This document shows, piece after piece, positions 43,514-52,574 of a DNA stretch of 64,000 nucleotides. Positions within the stretch are counted from its first letter, which is position 1; each line of letters opens with the position of its first letter. Where the stretch lies: positions 62,001-126,000 of the forward strand of contig JARGSG010000005.1 of the NCBI GenBank assembly GCA_030374805.1, read 5' to 3'. The translations under genes and the position numbers were made by a program. Below the pieces are notes generated by a model. It did not search any database and had not been told where the DNA came from. It saw nothing but the letters and a program-made list of their open reading frames with translations. The stretch comes from Gracilaria gracilis. Lineage: Eukaryota; Rhodophyta; Florideophyceae; Gracilariales; Gracilariaceae.

Positions 43514-44429
43514 CGGGAGCTGCGGTAAATTCTACATTTGGCAAAATTGGAGCTAAAGAATAAGTGGTACTATTCGTGTTACATTATATAGTACAGTATA
43601 TTACTTTGCTCGGTTTACAGTCAGTTTTGTGACTTCACGCACTGCGACGCCCTACCAATTACTCGATTAAAAACTGTATTCAACATTACACTGACCAACT
43701 TCCTGCGCTGTAAGTATATGTGAATCTGCACGTCAGTGAAGCATTGTTCATTCCACCTTATCGCAGACTACTAGATAGCGCTAAGTAGCGCTACTTGGCG
43801 GTGATATCGAGGATTGGAACGCCGGTACAATATCTCAGTGAAGAAGTATGGGAAAAAGGTTGGCATACTTCGATGCAAACGCTCAAGGCACATCGAAGTA
43901 TGCTTTTAAGGTAGTTTACCAGTGCTGTTCAACAGAAAAACATGCGTACTAAGGAGCGCCAAATAGCGATATTTGCGCTATATAACGCGTCTAAGTACGC
44001 ATGTAGATTTCGTTTTTGGGATGTAGTTTGTATTTTTTTGGCGTACTTCGATGTGCCTTCTACAGAGCTATGGAAGCACGCCATTATGTTTGGGTCGTTA
44101 GAAAAGATTGTAAATCTAGTAGAGTTCTGATATTTGACAATGCGGTAAGTGCGACACTTGCAACAATTAGCGCCAAGTGTCGAAGATGGCGATGATGTTG
44201 TCAGGGTATTACCAGATTTGCACTGCCTGCATTGCCTACTTACAGTAAAACTACAAGGCTGAAATGGAACATCAACGATAAAACAGCGTTTTGCAAACAG
44301 CGTCACGCTTTGGATTTCTCGCCATGCCTAATTCCAGCGTATCAACTTGAATCTTATTAATTATTGTAGTGAACAAAACAATTATAATGTGTCAACACTC
44401 TGTTAATCGTTAATTTCCCGCAGCTCCCC
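43514..44429. mobile_element. Non-autonomous inverted-repeat element, copy A (0.9 kb)
   Basis: The ends are inverted repeats. The left begins CGGGAGCTGCGGTAAAT; the right, read in reverse, begins GGGGAGCTGCGGGAAAT. The 8 bp outside (GTGCCAAC at 43506-43513 and GTACCAAA at 44430-44437) match at 6 of 8 and may be an old target duplication. No transposase is encoded. Internally the element repeats CTTCGATG-containing segments in both orientations. A second copy lies at 59341-60240 in the same direction. The transposase family is not clear from the ends. Confidence 0.75.
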
Positions 44430-44924
44430 GTACCAAAGGTTCCCAAGGTTGACGCGGATCTTGTACTCTCTTTCGATGATATATGGCCCAAATTTGAATT
44501 TTCTGCTACAAACATACCCCCGCAAGCTGTCCCATCAGCCACCTCGTTTGGCTTCGCTCACTACTACTACCGTACCTTCGTAGCAGCAAGAGCTCTTAAG
44601 TAGTTAATCAACATGTTGATGGCGGTGATTCCCCCAAATCAGCGACACGATCTCATTGAATTGAGCCTGAATTAACTGTCTCGGCTCTGTCTGGAGAGTT
44701 GCGCTCCGAGCAGCACTCAGCACGACAAGCCCAATACGAAAAAATGGATATCGTTGCTTCCATGCATGCATGGAAGCAATGATGTTGTTGCCGCTATCTT
44801 TTTGCTTTTCAAGACATTCATGAAGCCCAAAGTTGAGAAGTTGTAAATCGAATCTGAAGGCCCCTCCACGTAACTTACCTCTGCGTTGAGTACAGATGAA
44901 AACGGGTTTCCTAACCGTGGAAAT
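44430..44924. other. Intergenic with a long palindrome
   Basis: No gene seen between the 0.9-kb element and Harbinger-1. A 34-bp nearly perfect palindrome lies at 44750-44783. Confidence 0.5.
44750..44783. repeat. 34-bp near-perfect palindrome
   Basis: The core TTGCTTCCATGCATGCATGG continues as its own reverse complement to AAGCAA (44754-44779, 26 bp perfect). Four more flanking bases on each side pair, with one G-T. It lies about 140 bp left of the Harbinger-1 inverted repeat. Confidence 0.85.
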
Positions 44925-45067
44925 AGCCGTTTTTAAATAAGATATTTTTCCCTTAGCGCTTAACCCTTGATTCCAAGCAGTTCGTAGATTTCAAGACAAG
45001 CGGCATTTGTTATTGTATGTACACGTGCGCCGAATGACGATGATCAGTTGTCGCGAGAGCGAACCGC

Positions 45068-46303
45068 ATGGAAGGAAAGGATATTCCCCTTCCCTTGCTC
45101 CTCTTGGAGCAAATGTATCAAACAGCTGCCCACACGGAAATGCTCATTTACCAAGGATTGTCTCTAACACCACAGATGGATACTTCGATGCAGGAGCTTA
45201 TCGACGATGAGGAAACGGTGAGACCAGGCCGCGGCCATCCTGTTTCTGGTACGAAAGCTAAATACGCCATGCGCCTCTCTGCTAAAGTATACCACGACAT
45301 ACGCTTTGATGCCCCAGACATAAAGTTGTTCGAGAAAAGGACGCATATGTCTAGAGAGGACTTCGACCATCTGCACGACTTAGTCCAACAACGCCTGTAT
45401 CGTCCCATAGACGTTCGTAATCAGTTTGAAGAACAGCAAAGAACTGCACGCAAAAGGCGTTTAGACACAAAAGAAATGCTGTTCCTTTTCCTTGATATGC
45501 TTGGAGGACCAAACGAAGGTGGGTTGGGCGTGGAGAGAGCTGCTCATCGTTACGGAATATCAACTGGGACCGTATCTAACTACTTCAGACATGTTCTGTA
45601 CGCTTTGTTTATTACTTTAGATTCGATGGAACCAAAGCTTATCAAGTGGCCTGATGAAGCCGAAAGATCAGAGGCGGAGGGCTTAGTGATCGGGTTTCCG
45701 AGATGTGTGTTCTTTGTTGATGGGAACAAAAGCAAGCGTTGGAGACCAAAGGATAATTCGGAGCAGGAACGTGCGTATGACGGCTAAAAGAAAGCGCATA
45801 CATGGGCCATACTTGCTTTCTGTGATTTGTTTGGACGGTTTATCCGTCTGGAGATATCTGACAAAGGTGCGGAAAGCGACCGCAATCTTTACACGAGCTC
45901 GGACGTGTTTCGTGATCCCACATCCTATCTAACTACAGAGCAGCACGGGATGGCTGACATGGGCTTTCCTGGAAGCGGGGCGCTCGTTGTTCCGTATAAA
46001 CGAAATGAGAGCACTACATGGATGTATCGTTCTGTTTACAATATGCGAATCAGGAAGCAACGTATGGTCAACGAGTGGGGTATCGGCTACATCAACAATC
46101 GCTTTAGATTGTTTCTAGGACGTTGGCCGTTTGAGAAAGCTTTATTCCCGATTGCTTATCACACAGCGGCGATGCTTTGTAACTGGCAGATGCAGCGACG
46201 TGGTTATCCTCTACAACCGCGCTCTAGATATGAGGCAAAACTGGCGGCTTTGGCTGCTCAAGAACACGAAGACGATGACTTAGAGCGAAGGTGCGACACC
46301 TAA
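45068..46303 (+). pseudogene. Harbinger-1 DDE transposase, one in-frame stop
   Basis: From the ATG at 45068 the frame runs 411 codons, with a single TAA at 45785-45787 (codon 240). The stop falls in the Harbinger block YDG-x-KKAHTW, where the family has an aromatic residue. The catalytic residues are all present: Asp218 in FFVDGNKSKRW, Asp297 in GMADMGFPGSG and Glu336 in VNEWGIGYINNRFRLFLGRW. An N-terminal helix-turn-helix region (GVERAAHRYGISTGTVSNYF) precedes the core. The enzyme would excise and reinsert the element. With the stop, only an N-terminal fragment would be made unless it is read through. One base change explains the damage. Confidence 0.88.
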
Positions 46304-46328
46304 GCAGCATGATTCTTTACTATGTGGC

Positions 46329-46370
46329 GTTGCGGCGCGCGTAGCGCTCGAGCGCTACGCGCGCCGCAAC
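46329..46370. repeat. 42-bp perfect palindrome between convergent genes
   Basis: GTTGCGGCGCGCGTAGCGCT continues through CGAG to its exact reverse complement, ending at 46370: 21 bp on each arm with no loop. It lies in the gap of about 90 bp between the stop codons of the two convergent Harbinger-1 genes, so it could end transcription from both sides or form a cruciform. Confidence 0.93.
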
Positions 46371-46392
46371 AAGAAACAAAAGAAGGCAAAGT

Positions 46393-47418
46393 CTACTCTG
46401 AAGCTTGCGGCGACCGGTCGACCTCATCCTCATTGCCAGCTTGATGTTCTCTAGGCTGTTCTTCATGGTCCTCCGTATTATTGGCCAGAGCCGAGGCGTG
46501 GCCTTCGCAAGCGTCGAGAAGATCTGGGTCAATTCCAAGCGGCTCGGATGGCAGACATGGTGGAAGAGGGGTAGCCGGTTTGCACACTTGTAGGTTGTTA
46601 CTACGCGCAAAGAGGCTGACGAGAATGCCAAACTGTTCACTCTGTCGGCGTTGCAATGCGGCGCTCGCAGTGGCGGCGTTAGCAATGCGCGTTTGCGCAC
46701 GTAAGATATGAAGCTCAGCAGTTGTCCTGCGGCGTTCCTTGCGTTCTCGCTCTTCGTGACGAGAACGTTTGTTCTTCTCAAAGATTTCCTTCCGCTCGCG
46801 ATTCCGTTTTTCCTTCTCCGCCCTTGACTCCCGGTTTCGAGCAAGCGCCCGCTTGGCGCCATCCACCGTGGTGTGTGTCTTCTTAGAGGCCAAGTGTTTG
46901 TAGTCGAGAATAGCTTGGTCTAAAACGTGTTGAGCATCGTTCTCTCTACCTCGTGCTGCAGCGACAGGTCCGTCCTCTTCTGCACTTCCTTGTATTGAAG
47001 CAATGATCACTTTCCGAGCCATATCCACGACAGAATTAGCTATGTGACGCACGTTCTCCGGTGTTATGCGCTCCATATAAGCGCGACGCCAGCTCATGTT
47101 ATATGTGTTTTGCTGATGGACTAACACGGCGTCCGGAACATGGCGGCTACATGCACTTAACGCCACTGTGGCGCAAGTCTGATCAAGAGTCTTTTGCTTT
47201 TGGACGGGGGCTTGATTTGCAATCAAAGTTCGCAGTACCCACACCTTCTCGATTTTGTTCATGACGAACCCTTGAGAGGAGCGTTGCGGTGTGGAGCTGG
47301 TACGGGATTGCGGGAGGGAAGCTTCATGCTGTACGACGGGCGTTGGGAGGGGTTCTGGCGCAGTGAGTAGAGGGTCTGGCGTGGCTGAAGACGAACGAAG
47401 TTCGATGGGAGGAGCCAT
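46393..47418 (-). CDS. Second protein of Harbinger-1, coiled coil
   Basis: This is a 341-residue protein from the ATG at 47418 (the frame is open 20 codons further, to a TTG). It has a Pro/Ser-rich N-terminus. A helical region from about residue 53 (MNKIEKVWVLRTLIANQ, then WRRAYMERITPENVRHI) could be a divergent Myb/SANT-like DNA-binding domain. A long charged coiled coil of about residues 185-245 follows (RNRESRAEKEKRNRERKEIF and RHEERERKERRRTT), and then a short acidic tail. PIF/Harbinger elements normally carry such a partner protein for nuclear import and end binding. Its sequence differs from the SANT protein of Harbinger-2, so the match rests mainly on position and size. Confidence 0.7.
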   Translation of the reverse strand: MAPPIELRSSSATPDPLLTAPEPLPTPVVQHEASLPQSRTSSTPQRSSQGFVMNKIEKVWVLRTLIANQAPVQKQKTLDQTCATVALSACSRHVPDAVLVHQQNTYNMSWRRAYMERITPENVRHIANSVVDMARKVIIASIQGSAEEDGPVAAARGRENDAQHVLDQAILDYKHLASKKTHTTVDGAKRALARNRESRAEKEKRNRERKEIFEKNKRSRHEERERKERRRTTAELHILRAQTRIANAATASAALQRRQSEQFGILVSLFARSNNLQVCKPATPLPPCLPSEPLGIDPDLLDACEGHASALANNTEDHEEQPREHQAGNEDEVDRSPQASE

Positions 47419-48254
47419 TGTAGTTCGGAGATCGTTGAGGTGGAGCTGATCTGGGCTGCGATCGGCATTGGGGTTCAAGCTAAGCTTTTTGGTTGGTGAG
47501 TGCGGCGCGGTTTCTTAGTTTCGCTCCTGTTTTGAAATAACCCGTATTTCTCCCAATCTAGGCTATGTTAATTAAACGTCTTTCGTCTCTGAAGAGCATC
47601 TTATTTTGAAAAGAGACGAGTTTTTTCTTATTTAAAAACGGCTAATGAAACTAAATCAGTCCTATAAGGGAACTAGGTACTTTATCTAGTGTCTATTTGA
47701 CAACTGACCTCATATGAGGTCAAATGACCTCATATGAGGTCAGTTTTTACTCACATAAATTTTAAGTAAAAGTTTTCACTTTTTAAAAAAAAAACACTTC
47801 GTCCTCACCTCCGTCGTCCTCCCTTTGATGGCGTTAACCAAATTCGCCCATGACATGTACACAGCAACCAAGCTGGAGCATTTTTTCACAAACGTCAACA
47901 CAATCTGTACACAATGGCCCCGTCAACAGACCCTCGTCGTACCGTTGGTAACAAAGTCCACAGTCGTGCCCGCCTTGTAGTTTGTGAGTCGTAAAGCAAA
48001 CGCTACTTTGGATCTCTTTGGAAGACAAAAACTGTTCCCGGAACAGTGACAAAAGTTGACATTCGACTCGTCAACGGCCGAAACTGTACATTTCTCACCA
48101 TTCGGTTTGGCCTCCCAAACCGCCAAAAAAAAGTGTACTCTTCTTCTTTGGTGATGGTCTCCTTAACAGTCTACAAACTGATAATGTTGACACAGCAGTT
48201 GTACCACCGTTACCGGCCCAAAATGTTGACAATCAGCCGAATGCAGGAGCACAA

Positions 48255-49991
48255 GTGCAAAATTTGCAGGATGCGTATCCCGTTTCACAAGCACCCCCTT
48301 CCGACCAGTCAGTGACTGTGCATGATCGTGCGTGGAACACGGAGGCAATTTGTAGCCCTATCAATGGATGCATGCAATTGCAGCCGTGGAAGGTTATTGG
48401 CCGAGCCAGAGATTTTATGTCACCACGTCATTGCCCAAGTACGATGACATTCATTGACTACTTTTTATGGATGTTCCCCATCGGACATCTGAAGACTATT
48501 TTGCAGAAGACGAACAAGAACTTGGAAAATGATGGCGCCTCTTCGACGAGTGGAGGAGAGCTTTTAAGGTTCTTTGGTGTGATCGTTTTAATAAGCAGGC
48601 TGGAGTTTTCCAATAGAAGAGATCTTTGGGGTTCAAAACCAGCATCCAGGTTTATGTCTCAGCCTGTGATTGGTGAAGCAATATCACGAAATAGGTTTGA
48701 AACTCTAAGGCGTTGTATTTGTTTCAGTGGTAACGCTGCTCAAGAGGATTATGGCACGGCTCGCTGGAATTTAGTCACTGATTTCGTGAAAGCCATCAAT
48801 GATCACCGCCGTTCTTTCGTGACACCTTCACATGCTTTATGCGTTGATGAGAGTATGTCACGCTGGTATGGGCTTGCGGGAGACTGGATTGATGTAGGGC
48901 TCCCACATTATACCGCTCTGGATCGAAAACCAGAAAACGGGTTGGAAATGAAAACCGTTTGCTGCGGAAGAAGTGGTATCATGCTAAATATTGAGCTCAA
49001 TATGGGATCTGAAGCCCGTGATCAGGTTTTTGATACAGAACATACTCATGGAACTGCGATTTTACTTCGATTAGTCCAGCCATGGTTTGGGTCTGGACGA
49101 CATGTCTGTGCAGATTCTTTTTTTGCATCTGTGAAAACAGCTAATGCTCTTTTGGAAAAAGGACTGCGCTTTACTGGGGTTATCAAGAATGCAACACGTC
49201 AATTTTCTATGAAGCATTTATCAGAGAAGACTTTAGAGAATCGTGGAGATTTTGTTTCAATGGTTTCGAAGGGGAACGGTTTGAATACTGATCTAATGGC
49301 GGTAATGTGGGTCGATAGGGAAAGAAGGTATTTTATATCAACATGCAACACGGTGAACCCTGCAAACCCAATAATGCGACAAAGATGGAGACGACAAGGA
49401 AATGTTTCAAGGAAAGTTGAACTTGAAGTACCGATAGCAGAGGTTTGTGAGGAATACTATAAAACGTTTTCAATGATTGACCGACACAACAGATGCCGCC
49501 AAGATGAATTGAAACTGGAGAAGAAAATCGAGGTCAAGGATTGGTCGTTCCGTGTGAATTCATCTTTATTATCCATTTGTATGGTTGATGCGTGGATGCT
49601 TTACAAAGCTGGTAATGGTATGCGAAAGTTATTATCTCCATATAACTTCTATTCAAAGCTGGCTGTTGAGCTTATCACTAATACGTGGGATCGGACCGCT
49701 TTGATGACTCGAGATGAAGAACAAATGGAAATAGAAGATGATATTCCGAAACCTGCAGGAACTGGTGTGCATCTTATGCAGACTAATCGCAAGAGAAAAA
49801 CTAAGGATGGAATGATTACGAAGTCTTCATACCAAGGACGATGCAAAGTGTGCAAAGGGAATATGAAGTCTAAGTTTTTATGTTCTGAATGCTATACATC
49901 TTTAAAATCTGAAGTGTATTTATGTCACACTGGTACAGGAAGGGACTGCTTTAAGAACCACATTGAGTTACGTCACGGTGTTAAAAAGTAA
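48255..49991 (+). CDS. piggyBac-type transposase
   Basis: At least 578 codons are open. No ATG begins the frame: the listed start is GTG, and the frame continues open leftward to before 48130. The first in-frame ATG is at 48372, so an upstream exon is possible. The DDE_Tnp_1_7 (piggyBac) fold is clear, with catalytic Asp198 (ALCVDESMSRWYG), Asp287 (HVCADSFFASV) and Asp409 (FSMIDRHNR), numbered from 48255. A C-terminal cysteine-rich zinc module follows (CKVCKGNMKSKFLCSEC, then C and H to the end), the usual end-binding ring of piggyBac enzymes. No internal stop is seen. It would catalyse hairpin-type cut-and-paste. Confidence 0.9.
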   Translation: MQNLQDAYPVSQAPPSDQSVTVHDRAWNTEAICSPINGCMQLQPWKVIGRARDFMSPRHCPSTMTFIDYFLWMFPIGHLKTILQKTNKNLENDGASSTSGGELLRFFGVIVLISRLEFSNRRDLWGSKPASRFMSQPVIGEAISRNRFETLRRCICFSGNAAQEDYGTARWNLVTDFVKAINDHRRSFVTPSHALCVDESMSRWYGLAGDWIDVGLPHYTALDRKPENGLEMKTVCCGRSGIMLNIELNMGSEARDQVFDTEHTHGTAILLRLVQPWFGSGRHVCADSFFASVKTANALLEKGLRFTGVIKNATRQFSMKHLSEKTLENRGDFVSMVSKGNGLNTDLMAVMWVDRERRYFISTCNTVNPANPIMRQRWRRQGNVSRKVELEVPIAEVCEEYYKTFSMIDRHNRCRQDELKLEKKIEVKDWSFRVNSSLLSICMVDAWMLYKAGNGMRKLLSPYNFYSKLAVELITNTWDRTALMTRDEEQMEIEDDIPKPAGTGVHLMQTNRKRKTKDGMITKSSYQGRCKVCKGNMKSKFLCSECYTSLKSEVYLCHTGTGRDCFKNHIELRHGVKK

Positions 49992-50399
49992 TTGAAGCAC
50001 ATCTGTTGTCAACAACAACGTCAACATAGAAGTAAACAAGCGCTGATATTGAATAAAAACATATAAAGAATCACATTATCAACAAATGTTCATTTGCCTT
50101 AAGCCCCCTACTAATTCAATCCGCGTTATTGAACATGCCAGATAATGTTTACACTCCGACGAAACTGCCCCTTTCACAGATGTCACCTTGTTCTGTCTGT
50201 TGTTCAAGTGGGTGTTGAAAACGTTCTTAGTGTAAACATATTACTAGAATTAGTCGAGCTCCATAAGGAGTTTTCGGGTTTTAATAAACTCAGCGAGGTT
50301 TGAACTAACGTTTAATTTGCTCACATAGGATATCTTATCCGCTGAGCTGTGATTACTGGCTGTTTTGCCCTACAGACTACTACTTAAACGACTGTTCAA

Positions 50400-50431
50400 G
50401 GACTTTTCAAATTTTGAAATTTGAAAAGTCC
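50400..50431. repeat. Hairpin in piggyBac right end
   Basis: GGACTTTTCAAATTT, two bases, then its exact reverse complement: 15-bp arms with a 2-nt loop. It lies about 50 bp inside the palindromic motif near the right end, downstream of the transposase gene. Confidence 0.85.
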
Positions 50432-50525
50432 GCATTATAGGTCCGGAATGTAATTTTCTGGGTTATTTTACTCTCTCAACGGGCTGACCTCATATGAGGT
50501 CAACGCGTTGGTCCGATAGACACTA

Positions 50526-52564
50526 CACCAGTAACTGCAAATAGCGTGGGTCACACTATTTACGGAAGCAATTCTAGAGAGGAGAAAACAGAAGATAACG
50601 TGGGCCACGATATAATGGGTACCACTTTAATACCGGTTCGAATTCAAATAATGTGGCCCACAACAATTGTAAAGAATGCAAATAGTGTGGGTACAGCAGG
50701 GCCAAACCGTGATGCAGACCTCCACTTCAACCAACAACTGCCGCACCATTGAAGTGAGCCCGGTGTGCTGAAATGATCTCCTGTAGCTTTGGGAACAGCT
50801 GCCGCTCCTCCCACAAACCGTTCAAATTGCAAGCCAAACCTGTACGTATCATTGCTTTTCGTGCGTATGTCAATCCATCAACATCTCTCTGACGATTCAC
50901 GTCTCGTACAGCAAGCGCAGCAAGGTTCAAGAAGAACCCCTTTCCCGGATTGGGAATCTTTCCCGACGTTGACCAAGATCCTTGACGTACCATCTCCATC
51001 TTGTGCTTCTCCCACCGATTGTCCCAAGCCAGCTTTATCTTTTGTATTACAAAAGAATCAGCTGGCTGCACCAGGTCAGTTGCGTTTGGCGGAAAGTACC
51101 TTATCTCCGTGTTTACGCCTTCACATGCAACTGAGAGATCTTCAGTCGGCGTATGGCCGCTACAATTGTCCATGAACAGTATGCGTTTGCGACCCTCTGG
51201 AAGAGCACCAATACACTTTTTCTCGCGTAGCCATTCTGGCATGATCGTACTATCCATCCACCCCTTCGGGCCGCTGCGATAAGATACCCCACTGATTTCA
51301 TCCCGAACTCTACGAATGGGATATGATCTCGCCTTGTTTTGGAAAATCATCGGAACGGGTTCGATCCTTGCGTTCGAACCCCCACTAATGCGCACTAACA
51401 TCGTCATTCCTTCCCCACCGGAAACGACGTCAGTGTATTTCACGTCCTTTTCTCCACAAAACCCGAGAGTTGTACCGTTGTCCATGTTGATCATAAAGTG
51501 CGTCTCGTCTGCATTTTCAACATCTTCTTCTTTCCAGGCCCCGCTGCGAAATGCACGTGAGATCTCAACCAGATGGAAGGCTACCTACTTGTGAATTAAT
51601 TCGGTTTTCTCTGGAGAGAGGATGCATTTTCCCGAATGCCTTCTACTGACGATTTTGTACCTTTCCATGAAACTTTGTACCCATCTCCTGTTAATTGTAT
51701 GCATAATGGGCTTATTTTGGTTGTCATCGATCATGTGTTGGTTATAAGATAGAGATTCAGATTGTTGGATCAAATGCAACGTCATTGTTTGTAGTGTTCG
51801 CCAATTAAACTTGAATCCAAGTCTGCGGAGGCAGTCAAATTCTTTGAGCATATCGAAGTGCAATGCTGCCACCCATGGTCTCTGTTTTCGTTCTCTGTCA
51901 CCTCTTGCTTTCACGTTTACGCGTTTTACTCCTAAATGTGTCATCCTTGTTATGATTGTGCACGAGCCCCTCATCTGACGCAAGCCATCCTTACTGACAT
52001 ACTCATGACGTGGCCGCCACAACCTGCTGACCTTTTGAAGATTGGCTTTGTCGGAGCCTTTGAACAGAGATGGAAATTGACGCACTGTTTTTGATATGAT
52101 CTTTGCATTACCAGTCTTGTTACTTTCGTCTACCATCCAAGCTGCTATTTTGCTACGATCTGAAATGGTGAGCACGTTGTGAACACTGCGACCACTGGGC
52201 AGTTTTGGAGCGTTTTCATGGTGGTTAGCACTGTCGGAATGGGTTTGGCCTTCGATTGCTGGGGAAGGGATGGCTGTAGATGGTGGAAGTAAGGCCGATG
52301 TTCTTTGGAACGCGGCGAGAATTGGAGAAGCGGATAGTGGAACAAGCATGGCGTTTGATGCTCATGAGAGCTACCGAAGGGTCTGTGTCTTTCGAGGAGT
52401 TGTCTTGATAAAATATAAAATGCTCCCGCTTAAACTGTGGTTGCATCCGATACCCGCATTAATTGTAACCAACACGCGATCTTCGCATATTGGATTTATT
52501 GTGGGCCACACTAATTTTGTTACCACAATAATTCTTCACCCACGCTATTTGCAGTTACTGGGTG
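50526..52564 (-). mobile_element. pogo/Tigger-like (Tc1/mariner superfamily) transposon
   Basis: This 2039-bp element is flanked by TA on both sides (50524-50525 and 52565-52566). The inverted repeats are CACCAGTAACTGCAAATAG at the left and CACCCAGTAACTGCAAATAG at the right, running on into CGTGGGT. Several copies of a TGTGGGCCACA-like motif follow inside each end. It encodes one transposase on the minus strand with a single in-frame stop. It sits inside the CTAG target duplication of the piggyBac-like element, so it is the younger of the two. Confidence 0.92.
50727..52349 (-). pseudogene. pogo/Tigger-like DDE transposase, one in-frame stop
   Basis: From the ATG at 52349 the frame covers 540 codons, with one TAG at 51585-51587 (codon 255). 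The N-terminal part has a helix-turn-helix of the CENP-B/pogo type (ISDRSKIAAWMVDESNKTGN, then WRPRHEYVSKDGLRQMRG). The C-terminal part is the DDE_1 fold: Asp281 in ENADETHF, Asp394 in ILFMDNCSGH and Asp431 in NATDLVQPADSFVIQKIKLA. The two parts are in the same frame across the stop, so a single base change accounts for the damage. The enzyme would cut at TA sites. Confidence 0.9.
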
Positions 52565-52574
52565 TAGCTTCACC

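Larger units (their letters stand above)
44925..47643. mobile_element. PIF/Harbinger DNA transposon (Harbinger-1)
   Basis: This is a 2719-bp element with 18-bp perfect terminal inverted repeats (AGCCGTTTTTAAATAAGA at the left, its reverse complement at the right). Three-base AAT flanks it on both sides (44922-44924 and 47644-47646). Three-base duplications are the rule for PIF/Harbinger, although TAA or TTA is usual. It encodes a DDE transposase (plus) and a second, coiled-coil protein (minus) in a tail-to-tail layout, with a 42-bp perfect palindrome between them. The transposase carries one in-frame stop. The perfect inverted repeats suggest fairly recent activity. Confidence 0.92.
47690..50522 (+). 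mobile_element. piggyBac-like DNA transposon
   Basis: The inner ends are TGTCTATTTGAC on the left (from 47690) and, reversed, TGTCTATCGGAC on the right (to 50522). An 18-bp palindrome TGACCTCATATGAGGTCA lies just inside: twice at the left (47705-47722 and 47725-47742) and once at the right (50485-50502). CTAG precedes the left end (47686-47689). At the right, CTA (50523-50525) plus G at 52567 form the other CTAG, split by the later pogo insertion. The transposase is intact. CTAG as a 4-bp duplication would be unusual, because piggyBac normally uses TTAA. Confidence 0.82.

Noticed and set aside
47834-48126. Cys-containing minus-strand frame near the piggyBac left end (CGLCYQRYDEG)
   Set aside because: The CxxC pairs resemble a zinc module, but the frame is short and overlaps the open plus-strand extension of the transposase.
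50250-50350. tRNA-like sequence with CTCAGCGGATA and GTTCAAACC on the minus strand
   Set aside because: D-arm-like and T-loop-like words are present, but the T-stem (CGTTA against CTCGC) does not pair. It is probably chance or a very old relic inside the piggyBac-like element.
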